Assembly: GCA_023231065.1 (NCBI GenBank)
Contig: JALNWE010000068.1
Coordinates: 1-15,330, forward strand
DNA length: 15,330 nucleotides
Source: Bacteroidales bacterium
Lineage (GTDB): Bacteria; Bacteroidota; Bacteroidia; Bacteroidales; FEN-979
Direction of reading: 5' to 3'
In this document: piece by piece, positions 1 to 7,329 of the stretch
How the letters are laid out: the number at the start of each line of letters is the position of its first letter
Numbering within the stretch: position 1 is the stretch's first letter
Notes under the pieces: model-generated
What the model was told of the DNA's origin: nothing
What the model saw: only the letters and a program-made list of their open reading frames with translations
Database searches by the model: none
Made by a program: the position numbers and the translations under genes

Positions 1-1989
1 ACTGTTTAATTCCTGATCGAAAAATTTATAATCAGGTTGGCAATCAGGCGCCAAATGATGGAATGTATCTCTGATCATTTTAAAAAGTTTATTTTCATCA
101 CCATTCTTGTAACGGATTATCAGGGTTTGAACAATATCAGGGTTGTAAATAATGAGGGTCGGATTTATTTTTGTATGCAAGGTATGTATGTTAAAATTGG
201 TTGATACTCCAACGATGGTATATTTTCCTAACCTTGCGCCAATCGGCTGACCCATATTGGTAATACGCAGAACCTCCTGGTTGATTACCGCGGGGAAAAA
301 GTCGCTGGAAGTATCAGACGGAAGAAATCCCCTTCCCTGTATAATTTTGACCCCCAAAGCTTTAAAGAAATCTATGCCGGTATAGATGACTTCAAAAGGA
401 ATCTTTTTTTTGTCCTTACCTGGGATTTTAATGGATGATATTTTGGCACTCCTGTCAGGGATTTTAGCTGAAGCGCTGGTGCAACTTATCGTTAAGCTTG
501 ATTTATTGAATGCATTTTCAAACTGTTTAATATTCGCATTTTCATCAGAATTAAGATATACCATTAACAGATTCTCTTTGACCAGTCCGGCATCGCGGTT
601 CAGGAAGTAATGGACTTGCTGGAATATGATAACCATGGAGATAACCAACATAATGGTGATAATCAATTGGATAATCAAAAGAATTTTTCCCAGTGTTATA
701 CGTTTGGGAATATAAAAATTGGATTTTAAGGCGGTCAGTACCTTGATGGATGAAAGGTACACCGCTAAATACAAGCCTGAGATAACCCCAACGGCTAATG
801 TCAGGCCTATAAAGAGGCCCGCATAGACTTTCATGAGGTTGGCGTGCAGGAAAATATCCTTTCCATAAACTGAACCCACAATAGGGTTGAGGAGTCCCAG
901 CAAAATAAAAACAAATGGCAAAGCGAGTAGTGACAACGACAGGGATTCAATTAGTAATTGTGAACGCAGGTTCTTTTTAGTAGCGCCCAGAACCTTTCTC
1001 ATCCCTATTTCGCGGAAACGCAGCGCTGCCCTTGCCGTGCTCAGGATAGAATAATTCATCCCCGCAAGTAGTAAGATAAAAATAGCCAATGTTATATAAA
1101 TCAAAAGGTTATCTTTATTCCCCCTGGTTGAAAAATCATTATTAATACCGGCAGAATCCAGATAAATTCTATTTAAGGGTTGGAAATCTAAATCCGGAAT
1201 TTTGAAGCTGCTGGTTGAAGACCCATGTTGAAACCTGATTTGCTGTTTGATCCTGTCGATATCTCGCTCATTTTTAACTTTGCAATAAATTGTTACAAAA
1301 TTATCCTGTCGTGATTCCCATTCTGCCTGGATCTCCGGAATCGTTGATTGAAGTATTTGGGTATAAAGGCCGATGTTGACAATAAATCCGGCTTTAAAAG
1401 TTGAATTCCATGGCAAATCCTGAAAAACGCCTTCAACGGTTACGGGATAATTTTCGCCGTTCGTATTAATTATCATCGTTTTTCCAATGGGATTGCTATT
1501 TCCGAAGAGTTTATGCTGGTTCGTTTCTGAAATCAGGATCCGGTTTGGCTTCTCCAGCATTCCGCTGGTAATTCCACGGGTAATCCGAATGGAAAACAGC
1601 TGAATGAATTCCGGATCAGCACAAATCAGATCAAATGCTTCCTGAGAAAGGCCCATGCCTTTTATCCTGATCATACCGGTAAAGTATTCGGGATTGATCA
1701 TTCTCGAACTTTGCTCAATCTCTGGAATTTTTCTGAGTAATTCATTTTTTAAAAATAAAGGCCCTAATGGTTGTTTATTCCCTTTATTATCTTTAAAAAT
1801 GATCCTGTAGATATGCTTAGCATCGGGGTAGCTGCGGTTATAGCTTAACTCGTTGATGGCATAGACGAAGAGCAGGAAAGAAGCAGTGAGGCCGAGGATT
1901 AATCCTGACAGATTGATTAATGTATAGATCTTGCCCTTGAAAAGTACGCGGGTAGTAATCTGCAGGTTGAATATCGTGCCTCTGACCAT
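1..1989 (-). CDS. ABC transporter permease, MacB/FtsX type, C-terminus off window
   Basis: Open for 663 codons from ATG 1989 to the left edge, with the stop outside the window. Translation shows the two-halved MacB/FtsX layout common in Bacteroidota (about 780-800 residues, from memory). TM1 spans about residues 22-44. A periplasmic MacB-like domain follows, then three membrane segments near 293-313, 346-366 and 387-407. The family motif EIGMRKVLGA lies just after the second segment. A fifth segment lies near 434-454 and a second periplasmic domain reaches the edge. The last membrane segments are missing. Such permeases export substrates or extract lipoproteins with a separate ATPase, which is not in the window. 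The start overlaps the stop of the upstream gene by one base (TGATG), so translation is coupled to the peptide-maturation genes. Inference: it may export the matured peptide or provide self-protection. A neighbour unrelated in function is possible. Confidence 0.88.
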   Translation of the reverse strand, partial: MVRGTIFNLQITTRVLFKGKIYTLINLSGLILGLTASFLLFVYAINELSYNRSYPDAKHIYRIIFKDNKGNKQPLGPLFLKNELLRKIPEIEQSSRMINPEYFTGMIRIKGMGLSQEAFDLICADPEFIQLFSIRITRGITSGMLEKPNRILISETNQHKLFGNSNPIGKTMIINTNGENYPVTVEGVFQDLPWNSTFKAGFIVNIGLYTQILQSTIPEIQAEWESRQDNFVTIYCKVKNERDIDRIKQQIRFQHGSSTSSFKIPDLDFQPLNRIYLDSAGINNDFSTRGNKDNLLIYITLAIFILLLAGMNYSILSTARAALRFREIGMRKVLGATKKNLRSQLLIESLSLSLLALPFVFILLGLLNPIVGSVYGKDIFLHANLMKVYAGLFIGLTLAVGVISGLYLAVYLSSIKVLTALKSNFYIPKRITLGKILLIIQLIITIMLVISMVIIFQQVHYFLNRDAGLVKENLLMVYLNSDENANIKQFENAFNKSSLTISCTSASAKIPDRSAKISSIKIPGKDKKKIPFEVIYTGIDFFKALGVKIIQGRGFLPSDTSSDFFPAVINQEVLRITNMGQPIGARLGKYTIVGVSTNFNIHTLHTKINPTLIIYNPDIVQTLIIRYKNGDENKLFKMIRDTFHHLAPDCQPDYKFFDQELNS

Positions 1990-3230
1990 CAGGCTATTTC
2001 AATATGGCAAAGGTTAAACTTTTTCAGAAATATTTCATAATTGCTTACAGGCGGACATAAAAAATGGTAAACACAATGTTTACAAGGTTCGTGATTCATC
2101 CGGATCCTTGACCAACTGGCCCTTGTTTCACTTTCCCTTTTTATTAAATCTGTGACCGTTGTTTCTTCCAGATTTCCAAGTGCAGGATCATTAACATTCG
2201 CATATACCGAACCATCGGGAAGGAGGGTGATTTTTCCAAAATCATTATCATTCAGCAAGTATCGCGACAATACTTGTTTTTGGTCTGGTTTTGAATTCAG
2301 GATATCGGACTCAGTCATAAAAACATGGGTCTTAAAAAAGGAGAGATTATGCCCGTTAAAGAACGGTTTGAACGAAACCCGTTCCAGGCCCAACTGCGCG
2401 ATGATCTTTTGCGATTGTTCAAACTCATCAGGATCCCTGACAATGAAAATGAATTCCATCGTTTTCCAGTCTTTGTTTTCATGAAGAAACAGGATCAGCT
2501 TTTGGAAATCCTCAGACCGGATGGGATATGTAACCAGTAAGGACAGTTTTGTTTTTTGATTGAAATGCCGAGTAAAATCGGGATCAATCTGATGAAGCGG
2601 AAAAAATATTTTTAAATGATTTCGGTTTTTTTGTAAAAGCTTAAACAATTCAACGATTTGAGGGTAACTGGAAATCGAGGGGCCAAGGATATTAATGATC
2701 AGCCCGGGCAGTCCTTCAAATTCCTTGATCAGGCTTCTCACGATCGTTAAATCCATTTCCCGGATTTTCCCGGTGGTCAATTTCGGGAACAGAAATTGGT
2801 AAAATGCATTCTGATATGATTGTATCAATGGGTCAGGCCCTTCATTAATATGGAGCGTGATTTCATGCAGGTTGTCTTTGAGGGAAAAAGGAGCAAATTT
2901 GATGATGGGTTGTGGTAAAATATTGATTGGCTTTATCCCGCTCCATTCAGAGGAGAAAATATCCCCCATGAAATGATGACGGATTTCCTTGATGAATTTT
3001 TTTGTGGCCGGAAGGTTTAGCTCTTCTTCTGTAACAGGGATAACACCTCCGTTTTCGCGTTGTAAAAGCCTGGAAATTATTGTGATAATGCCGATGTCGT
3101 TTCTTATGGTCAACACCTTCTTGTTCAACGTATTGTAGAGAAGCGCCTGGCTGTCGCTTATTGCCCCATGAACATAGGGATCAAGGGAAAGGTAGTAAAC
3201 CTTCTTATTTTTCTTCCCGGAAAGCATCAT
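1989..3230 (-). CDS. Pseudo-radical-SAM partner protein with SPASM-like C-terminus (RiPP cassette)
   Basis: 413 residues. The N-terminal part (about 10-60, YLSLDPYVHGAISDSQALLY) looks like a PqqD-like peptide-recognition domain, judged by eye. The middle has the alpha/beta pattern of a radical SAM barrel, but there is no CxxxCxxC motif anywhere; where it would be expected (about 122-145) there are no cysteines. The C-terminus keeps a PDGSVY stretch (338-343), then Cys383, Cys386 and Cys392 followed by PPVSNYEI, and Cys408. This agrees with the pseudo-rSAM protein of the GG-Bacteroidales system as I remember it. It should not cleave SAM itself but may bind an auxiliary FeS cluster, position the precursor or form a heterodimer with the maturase. 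It overlaps the maturase gene by 26 nt. ATG codons at 3230 and 3227 are both possible starts. Family assignment is from motif memory. Confidence 0.8.
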   Translation of the reverse strand: MMLSGKKNKKVYYLSLDPYVHGAISDSQALLYNTLNKKVLTIRNDIGIITIISRLLQRENGGVIPVTEEELNLPATKKFIKEIRHHFMGDIFSSEWSGIKPINILPQPIIKFAPFSLKDNLHEITLHINEGPDPLIQSYQNAFYQFLFPKLTTGKIREMDLTIVRSLIKEFEGLPGLIINILGPSISSYPQIVELFKLLQKNRNHLKIFFPLHQIDPDFTRHFNQKTKLSLLVTYPIRSEDFQKLILFLHENKDWKTMEFIFIVRDPDEFEQSQKIIAQLGLERVSFKPFFNGHNLSFFKTHVFMTESDILNSKPDQKQVLSRYLLNDNDFGKITLLPDGSVYANVNDPALGNLEETTVTDLIKRESETRASWSRIRMNHEPCKHCVYHFLCPPVSNYEIFLKKFNLCHIEIA

Positions 3231-4719
3231 CGATAATTCTTAAATAAAGTGGATAATCCAGCTCAATCGTACTGAATTGCTGTGAAAAGTATCGGGCAAA
3301 GGAGGTTTCATCTAAAAAATATTCGCAGAAAGGGTCCCCGGTTTCGATTCTTGTGTTAAATACACATTCCTTGCAATTATCCGCCCTGTAACAACGCTCA
3401 CAAAGGGGACGTATTTTTTCAAAATAATGGTTAAAATCCCTGGCAATTGCATCCGGGTCGATAATGACCTCGTGATTTTTGATTTGGCCTATTTCGAAAA
3501 TCCGGCTGATATGTTCACACGGCAGAATGGAACCATCGGCGGCTAAAAACACACGGATAGAGAATGGCAAACAGGTGGCCGATGGAAGATAAGATTTGGC
3601 ATCAAAGCGATGGCTTCCCCTTGCCAGCAATTGACGAGGGCTTCTATAAACAAATCCTGAATACTTTTCAAGGGTATCCGCGATTTCCCTGACAACCGGA
3701 TGACGAAGGAACATTTCATGCATGTGGTCAGGCGCCTGGTCATCCCTGGAAATCCCCGAGAGGAATGTTTGTTTAAATTCCTCCCTGAATTGTTCATTGA
3801 CATTGCTTGTATTGATCCCGGAGACCATAGGGACCTTCCCGTACCGGGATTGAAAAAAACGGTGAACTTCAGCCTGGCTATTTTTGTTATGCAAAACCGT
3901 GATAAAAGAAACTTTTTCATCGAAATACTCAGGATAATTGGCTTTCAGATAATCGGTATTGCGGATTACATGAGTGAATGACGGCTTGTCGTTTTTCAGG
4001 CGCCTGAAACTATTGGCTTTTTCATCCCCATCAAGACTGATGGAAATATCGAAAGAGTATTTTGATAAAAAGGAGGCATACCTGTTTAATAATAACCCGT
4101 TGGTCGTAAGGTTGTATTTAAACGAGAAAGTTGGTTTGTACCCGGATTCAAGAAATTCTACAATTTCTTTGATAAAAGGGAAATTCTTCAGTGGCTCACC
4201 ACCATAAAAGCTGATCATCAATTCTTTATGATCCGGATTCCGCTTGTTTAAAATGTATTCCAGCGTCTTTTTAGCATCTGGAATATTAAATTTCTTTTTG
4301 CCCCTCTGTTTATTGATATAAAATTTACTGTAGGTGCAATAAGTACAGGAAAGGTTGCAATCCTCAGTTGTTTCAAAAATGACCTGTTTTATGGTGGTAA
4401 TATTGTCAATGATCCGTTCCGGCGATAATTTACTGTTAAGGTTTATCTCAGGAGGGGAATCAAAGTAATGGTGTTTCTTCAGGAACCGGTATTTCTTACG
4501 TTGATGACGAATCTCGGTAAGGGGAAATAAACCATAGGGGGGAAGATCGATTATTTTATTCTTCTGCACGGATGAAATCCATGCATCTATGTCCCCACCA
4601 TTTCTTTCAAATAGAAAAAGAAAGGGAATGATGGGATGGCATAAAAGAAACTGATTTTTGGCAGGACTGTATAAATAATTATTACCCCTGAGAGTTTTAA
4701 AGGTCAACGTTTTTTTCAT
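3205..4719 (-). CDS. Radical SAM/SPASM peptide maturase (GG-Bacteroidales type)
   Basis: 504 residues. Residues 1-110 form an N-terminal extension, possibly a precursor-binding domain. The radical SAM core follows: Cys121-x3-Cys125-x2-Cys128 binds the catalytic 4Fe-4S cluster, and GGEP at 173-176 is the SAM-contacting motif. The C-terminal SPASM domain has Cys383-x12-Gly-x4-Cys401, then Cys440, Cys443, Cys449, Cys452 and Cys465, the set expected for two auxiliary clusters. Enzymes of this build modify ribosomal peptides through a 5'-deoxyadenosyl radical, for example making thioether, C-C or ether crosslinks. The precursor gene lies 78 nt upstream and the pseudo-rSAM partner overlaps the 3' end, so the peptide at 4798-5013 is the likely substrate. 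Which bond it forms cannot be read from sequence. The fold assignment is very secure; membership of the GG-Bacteroidales subfamily rests on the neighbourhood. Confidence 0.93.
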   Translation of the reverse strand: MKKTLTFKTLRGNNYLYSPAKNQFLLCHPIIPFLFLFERNGGDIDAWISSVQKNKIIDLPPYGLFPLTEIRHQRKKYRFLKKHHYFDSPPEINLNSKLSPERIIDNITTIKQVIFETTEDCNLSCTYCTYSKFYINKQRGKKKFNIPDAKKTLEYILNKRNPDHKELMISFYGGEPLKNFPFIKEIVEFLESGYKPTFSFKYNLTTNGLLLNRYASFLSKYSFDISISLDGDEKANSFRRLKNDKPSFTHVIRNTDYLKANYPEYFDEKVSFITVLHNKNSQAEVHRFFQSRYGKVPMVSGINTSNVNEQFREEFKQTFLSGISRDDQAPDHMHEMFLRHPVVREIADTLEKYSGFVYRSPRQLLARGSHRFDAKSYLPSATCLPFSIRVFLAADGSILPCEHISRIFEIGQIKNHEVIIDPDAIARDFNHYFEKIRPLCERCYRADNCKECVFNTRIETGDPFCEYFLDETSFARYFSQQFSTIELDYPLYLRIIDDAFREEK

Positions 4720-4735
4720 AATATGCCTTTATCAT

Positions 4736-4748
4736 GGTATTAAATACC
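4736..4748. repeat. 13-bp palindrome just upstream of the maturase start
   Basis: GGTATT and AATACC face each other around a single central base, 16 nt before the maturase start codon and inside the 78-nt gap after the precursor gene. It could be an operator, or (with so short a loop, less likely) an mRNA structure affecting maturase initiation. No T-run follows it on the minus strand, so it is not an intrinsic terminator. Confidence 0.4.
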
Positions 4749-4797
4749 TGGTGAAAGACAAGGCAAAAATATGAAAAATCCAGGGGGAAGGCAATCT

Positions 4798-5013
4798 TTA
4801 AAAAAGGTCAGGTGTTGCCTGGACAGTTGAGCTGGGATGGTTGGCGTCGGGACAAAGGCAAAGATCTCCGATAGGGCCACCTTGTTTTTTTAATGTCACA
4901 TAGGGACTGTTGAGGCTGCAAAAACATTTAATATCTCCACCCCCTTTAATCTGGGCTAACATGTTTTTCTTGATTTCGGTTTTGTAGAGGTTAACGAGAC
5001 TTAATCTTTTCAT
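4798..5013 (-). CDS. RiPP precursor peptide with GG leader and two C-x-C motifs
   Basis: 71 residues. The leader (1-25) is basic and amphipathic and ends in AQIKGGG (20-26), matching the double-glycine leader style of the Bacteroidales natural-product precursor family. The presumed core carries Cys30-Phe-Cys32 and Cys52-Leu-Cys54 and no other cysteines. A second Gly-Gly (45-46, after KKQ) sits five residues before the second C-x-C, so the core looks like two degenerate copies of GG-x4/5-C-x-C. The tail (55-71) is rich in Pro, Ser and Thr. It is the first gene of the maturase cassette with 78 nt to the maturase. No Shine-Dalgarno is seen, as usual for this phylum. The cysteines are the likeliest modification sites (thioether crosslinks are an inference). 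Being short and directly 5' of a SPASM maturase is the main support; a chance small ORF is unlikely given the leader. Confidence 0.85.
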   Translation of the reverse strand: MKRLSLVNLYKTEIKKNMLAQIKGGGDIKCFCSLNSPYVTLKKQGGPIGDLCLCPDANHPSSTVQATPDLF

Positions 5014-5110
5014 GGCTTAAATATTTATTGTTTTACGAAAATTTTTCAATATGGTTTTCTTACAAACAATTTTTATGCCAATTTGCTAATATAAATAATA
5101 TCAGTGATAT

Positions 5111-5125
5111 AAGATTTAGAATCTT
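5111..5125. repeat. Inverted repeat AAGATT-N3-AATCTT upstream of the precursor gene
   Basis: Perfect 6-bp arms around TAG, about 100 bp before the precursor start codon and 8 bp from a second inverted repeat. Position fits an operator for the peptide cassette; no regulator gene is in the window, so this is only suggestive. Confidence 0.35.
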
Positions 5126-5132
5126 CGGATGA

Positions 5133-5151
5133 GTGTAATATTTTGTTACAC
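5133..5151. repeat. Inverted repeat GTGTAA-N7-TTACAC upstream of the precursor gene
   Basis: Perfect 6-bp arms around TATTTTG, about 120 bp before the precursor start codon. The neighbouring 35 bp carry further copies of the same words (TTTGTAAA twice, GTTAC, TGTAAA), which gives a clustered, operator-like look. On the plus strand it is followed by TTTTT, resembling a terminator, but no plus-strand gene ends here. A transcription-factor site for the RiPP cassette is the preferred inference. Confidence 0.4.
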
Positions 5152-5167
5152 TTTTTGTAAAGTTTGT

Positions 5168-5189
5168 AAAAAAATGTTACGCTGTAAAC
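5168..5189 (-). terminator. Possible weak terminator after the BatA-type gene
   Basis: On the minus strand, a short stem (GTTTAC and GTAAC around AGC, with one bulged T) is followed by A and seven T residues, 3 nt past the stop codon of the BatA-type gene. The stem is only five pairs, so termination may be partial. The same bases belong to the GTAA/TTAC-rich stretch upstream of the precursor gene. Confidence 0.4.
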
Positions 5190-5192
5190 CTT

Positions 5193-7259
5193 TCATTTAA
5201 TCAAGTTGAGGAGGGCAATTTCTATAGCGAGAAATAGTAAGGCAAGGAGAAGGAAGAGTTTCCAAATTGGCGTTCCCTGTCTGATTTGCTGTATTTGCTG
5301 GGTCAATGAATTCTTTTTTGCCGTAAGTATCCGAATATCACCGGAAGAAATTTTCCTGGTCAGGTCATTGAGTTCACTATCCGTGTAATACTTCATGGCT
5401 GATTCTTTCCTGCTATAATTAAATCCGAGGCCAGCTAAAGATTTCTGTCCGTTTGTAATGGTGTACAGTCCATCTTCGGTAATCTGGCCCTGGGTATAGA
5501 GTAATAAACCGGCAGCTTGTTTGCTGGTTCCGGGGATCATTTCAAAGTCACTATTGTTTTTCTTGATTTTAATGATATTTTTTTCATTTTCCTGGTTTAA
5601 AGGTAATTCGATCAAGTTGTTTTCACCTGCTATATAGGAAAGGGGTTGGATCCGTTTGCTTGAAAGCGCTATTTTATATAAGGTGGGCAGGAAAATAACA
5701 TGTCTTGGGAAATTGCTCCATCCTTCCTGAAGAGGGACAGTAAAAAGATAGACTCTTCCTTTTCCAAGAGGGGCCAAAGTCAGGAAAGGGTCTTTGTTCT
5801 GAAGGCTCATTAAATTTTCAAGTTTACTTCGCGAACTGGAAGGGATCACATAATGCCTGGTAACGGAAGGCAGATCAACATTTTCTGGGAGGGCCGTTTT
5901 TTCATTCCCTCTTTTCTCAAAAATATCGCTGAACAGTTCATTTTCCAGATTGATAGAGGAAACCCTTTGCCGGAGGGTATCGATTTGCATATATCCCTGA
6001 GTGTTTAACACATCAAAAAATGGCTTGTAACTTTCCATATTTCCTTTCTCCGGTGGAAAAATGATCAAGGTCCCTCCATTCCGGATGAAACCTATGACTT
6101 CCTGTGCCAGTCCTGATGCAACATCTGGAATATTGTTCAGGATGATCAAGGCATTGTCCGAAAGCGAAGAATAATCAAGTTGCCTGATGGGACAATTGGT
6201 AAACCTGAAGGCTGAATCATTCCCGAAAAGGGCATTTAAATATTTGTCTTCATGGTTTTCAATGATACACAACACGGGAACGGAGGGTAGAACGGTATAT
6301 GAAAAATAGTAATGGTCATCATTAACTACTGGGTAGTCATTAATCTCGACCATGCCATATTGTATTCCCTCGGGATTTTCAGTAAAGGGAAGTATGATTT
6401 CCGTTGCTGCATTAGGGCCAACAGCGACACTGCCAATTGCTTTTTGAATCGAATTGATGGAAAGTTTAACAGGTATTTTTTCGAGGGGTTCATTCGCGTC
6501 GTTACCTATACGGACTTTTAGCTGAACGGGCTGACCTGGTTGATGAACAGGGGATAAGAACCAGACAGAGTCGATATACAGATTATTTCTTTTTTCCGGG
6601 TGGAGGGGCACAAAAAACCAGGAGACAGAGGAGTCGGGTTTGATATTTTGAAAAAACATCGTTGATTTCTGGAAGTCCGAAATCAGATAGGCATCCCGAT
6701 GTTTTCCGGTGTTTTCGGAAAGCATATCATTCTGGCGGATCACTACTTCAGGTAGGGTCCGCGGGACAGGGGACAGTTTTATTTCATTAACCATTTTGCG
6801 GAATTCATCCCTATTTACAAAACGCTGGTGACGTCCTTCAAAATCGTTGGTCAGAATCTGAAACAGATCGGAGGCATTATAGGCTTGTACAATTTCCAGC
6901 GCTTTTGTTTTAGCTATGTCGATTAGTTTTCCACGGGTTGCGACTGCTTCCATGGAGAAAGAGTTATCGATATATATACTGACACAATGTTGTCCTTTTA
7001 CATTAACCTTGCTTTTCGAATAAGGAATGAATGGTTGTGCAAAAGCTATCACCAGGGAAGCGATGACAAGTAATCTTGCTAATAATATCAGCAGTTGTTT
7101 CAGTTGGGACTGCTTTTTCGTCTCCTGTTGTATTTGCTGAAGAAACTGAACATTCGTAAAATAAACCTTTTTGAATTTGCGGAAATTGAAAAGATGTATG
7201 ATAACCGGAATTGTTAATGTTATCAGGGCTAAAAGAAAAAGAGGGTGGACGAATTGCAT
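5193..7259 (-). CDS. BatA-domain membrane protein with von Willebrand-like domain
   Basis: 688 residues from ATG 7259. A TTG two codons upstream also keeps the frame open, but the family starts at MQFVHPLF, so ATG is preferred. The N-terminus is the BatA double-membrane-segment domain: TM about 2-22, the conserved basic stretch LFNFRKFKKVYFTNV, TM about 56-76. Next comes a von Willebrand-like domain with the metal-site motif Asp-x-Ser-x-Ser at 98-102 (DNSFS). A region near 325-415 (VPVLCIIEN to GGTLIIFPP) resembles a class I glutamine-amidotransferase-like fold. A last membrane segment lies near the C-terminus (about 668-684). The bulk is probably periplasmic. Family members occur in Bat aerotolerance operons, but no moxR or other bat genes are here, so this is a stand-alone type of unknown role. 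It follows gdhA across a terminator. Confidence 0.88.
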   Translation of the reverse strand: MQFVHPLFLLALITLTIPVIIHLFNFRKFKKVYFTNVQFLQQIQQETKKQSQLKQLLILLARLLVIASLVIAFAQPFIPYSKSKVNVKGQHCVSIYIDNSFSMEAVATRGKLIDIAKTKALEIVQAYNASDLFQILTNDFEGRHQRFVNRDEFRKMVNEIKLSPVPRTLPEVVIRQNDMLSENTGKHRDAYLISDFQKSTMFFQNIKPDSSVSWFFVPLHPEKRNNLYIDSVWFLSPVHQPGQPVQLKVRIGNDANEPLEKIPVKLSINSIQKAIGSVAVGPNAATEIILPFTENPEGIQYGMVEINDYPVVNDDHYYFSYTVLPSVPVLCIIENHEDKYLNALFGNDSAFRFTNCPIRQLDYSSLSDNALIILNNIPDVASGLAQEVIGFIRNGGTLIIFPPEKGNMESYKPFFDVLNTQGYMQIDTLRQRVSSINLENELFSDIFEKRGNEKTALPENVDLPSVTRHYVIPSSSRSKLENLMSLQNKDPFLTLAPLGKGRVYLFTVPLQEGWSNFPRHVIFLPTLYKIALSSKRIQPLSYIAGENNLIELPLNQENEKNIIKIKKNNSDFEMIPGTSKQAAGLLLYTQGQITEDGLYTITNGQKSLAGLGFNYSRKESAMKYYTDSELNDLTRKISSGDIRILTAKKNSLTQQIQQIRQGTPIWKLFLLLALLFLAIEIALLNLIK

Positions 7260-7269
7260 GGCCAAAGAT

Positions 7270-7299
7270 AAAAAAATCCCGGCATTCAGCCGGGATTTT
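7270..7299 (-). terminator. Strong intrinsic terminator of gdhA
   Basis: On the minus strand an 11-bp perfect stem (7299-7289 with 7283-7273, GC-rich inner part CCCGGC/GCCGGG) with a 5-base loop, followed by a run of seven T. It ends transcription of gdhA 31 nt after its stop. It also lies only 10 nt before the start codon of the BatA-type gene. The A-run on the other arm makes it bidirectional in principle, though no plus-strand gene uses it. Confidence 0.9.
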
Positions 7300-7329
7300 A
7301 CAGTATAAAGTTGATAGACTGGTGATCGA

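Noticed and set aside
386..610. 74-residue plus-strand open frame inside the ABC permease gene
   Set aside because: Antisense to a clearly coding frame; the translation resembles no known family and there is no sensible context.
3543..3920. 125-residue minus-strand open frame within the maturase gene
   Set aside because: Out-of-frame shadow of the maturase, whose own frame carries all SPASM motifs.
5133..5156. Inverted repeat followed by TTTTT as a plus-strand terminator
   Set aside because: No plus-strand gene precedes it; the six-pair A/T-rich stem would be weak.
7260..7265. TTG two codons upstream as start of the BatA-type protein
   Set aside because: The family begins with MQFVHP-like sequence at the ATG, and the TTG lies closer to the terminator hairpin.
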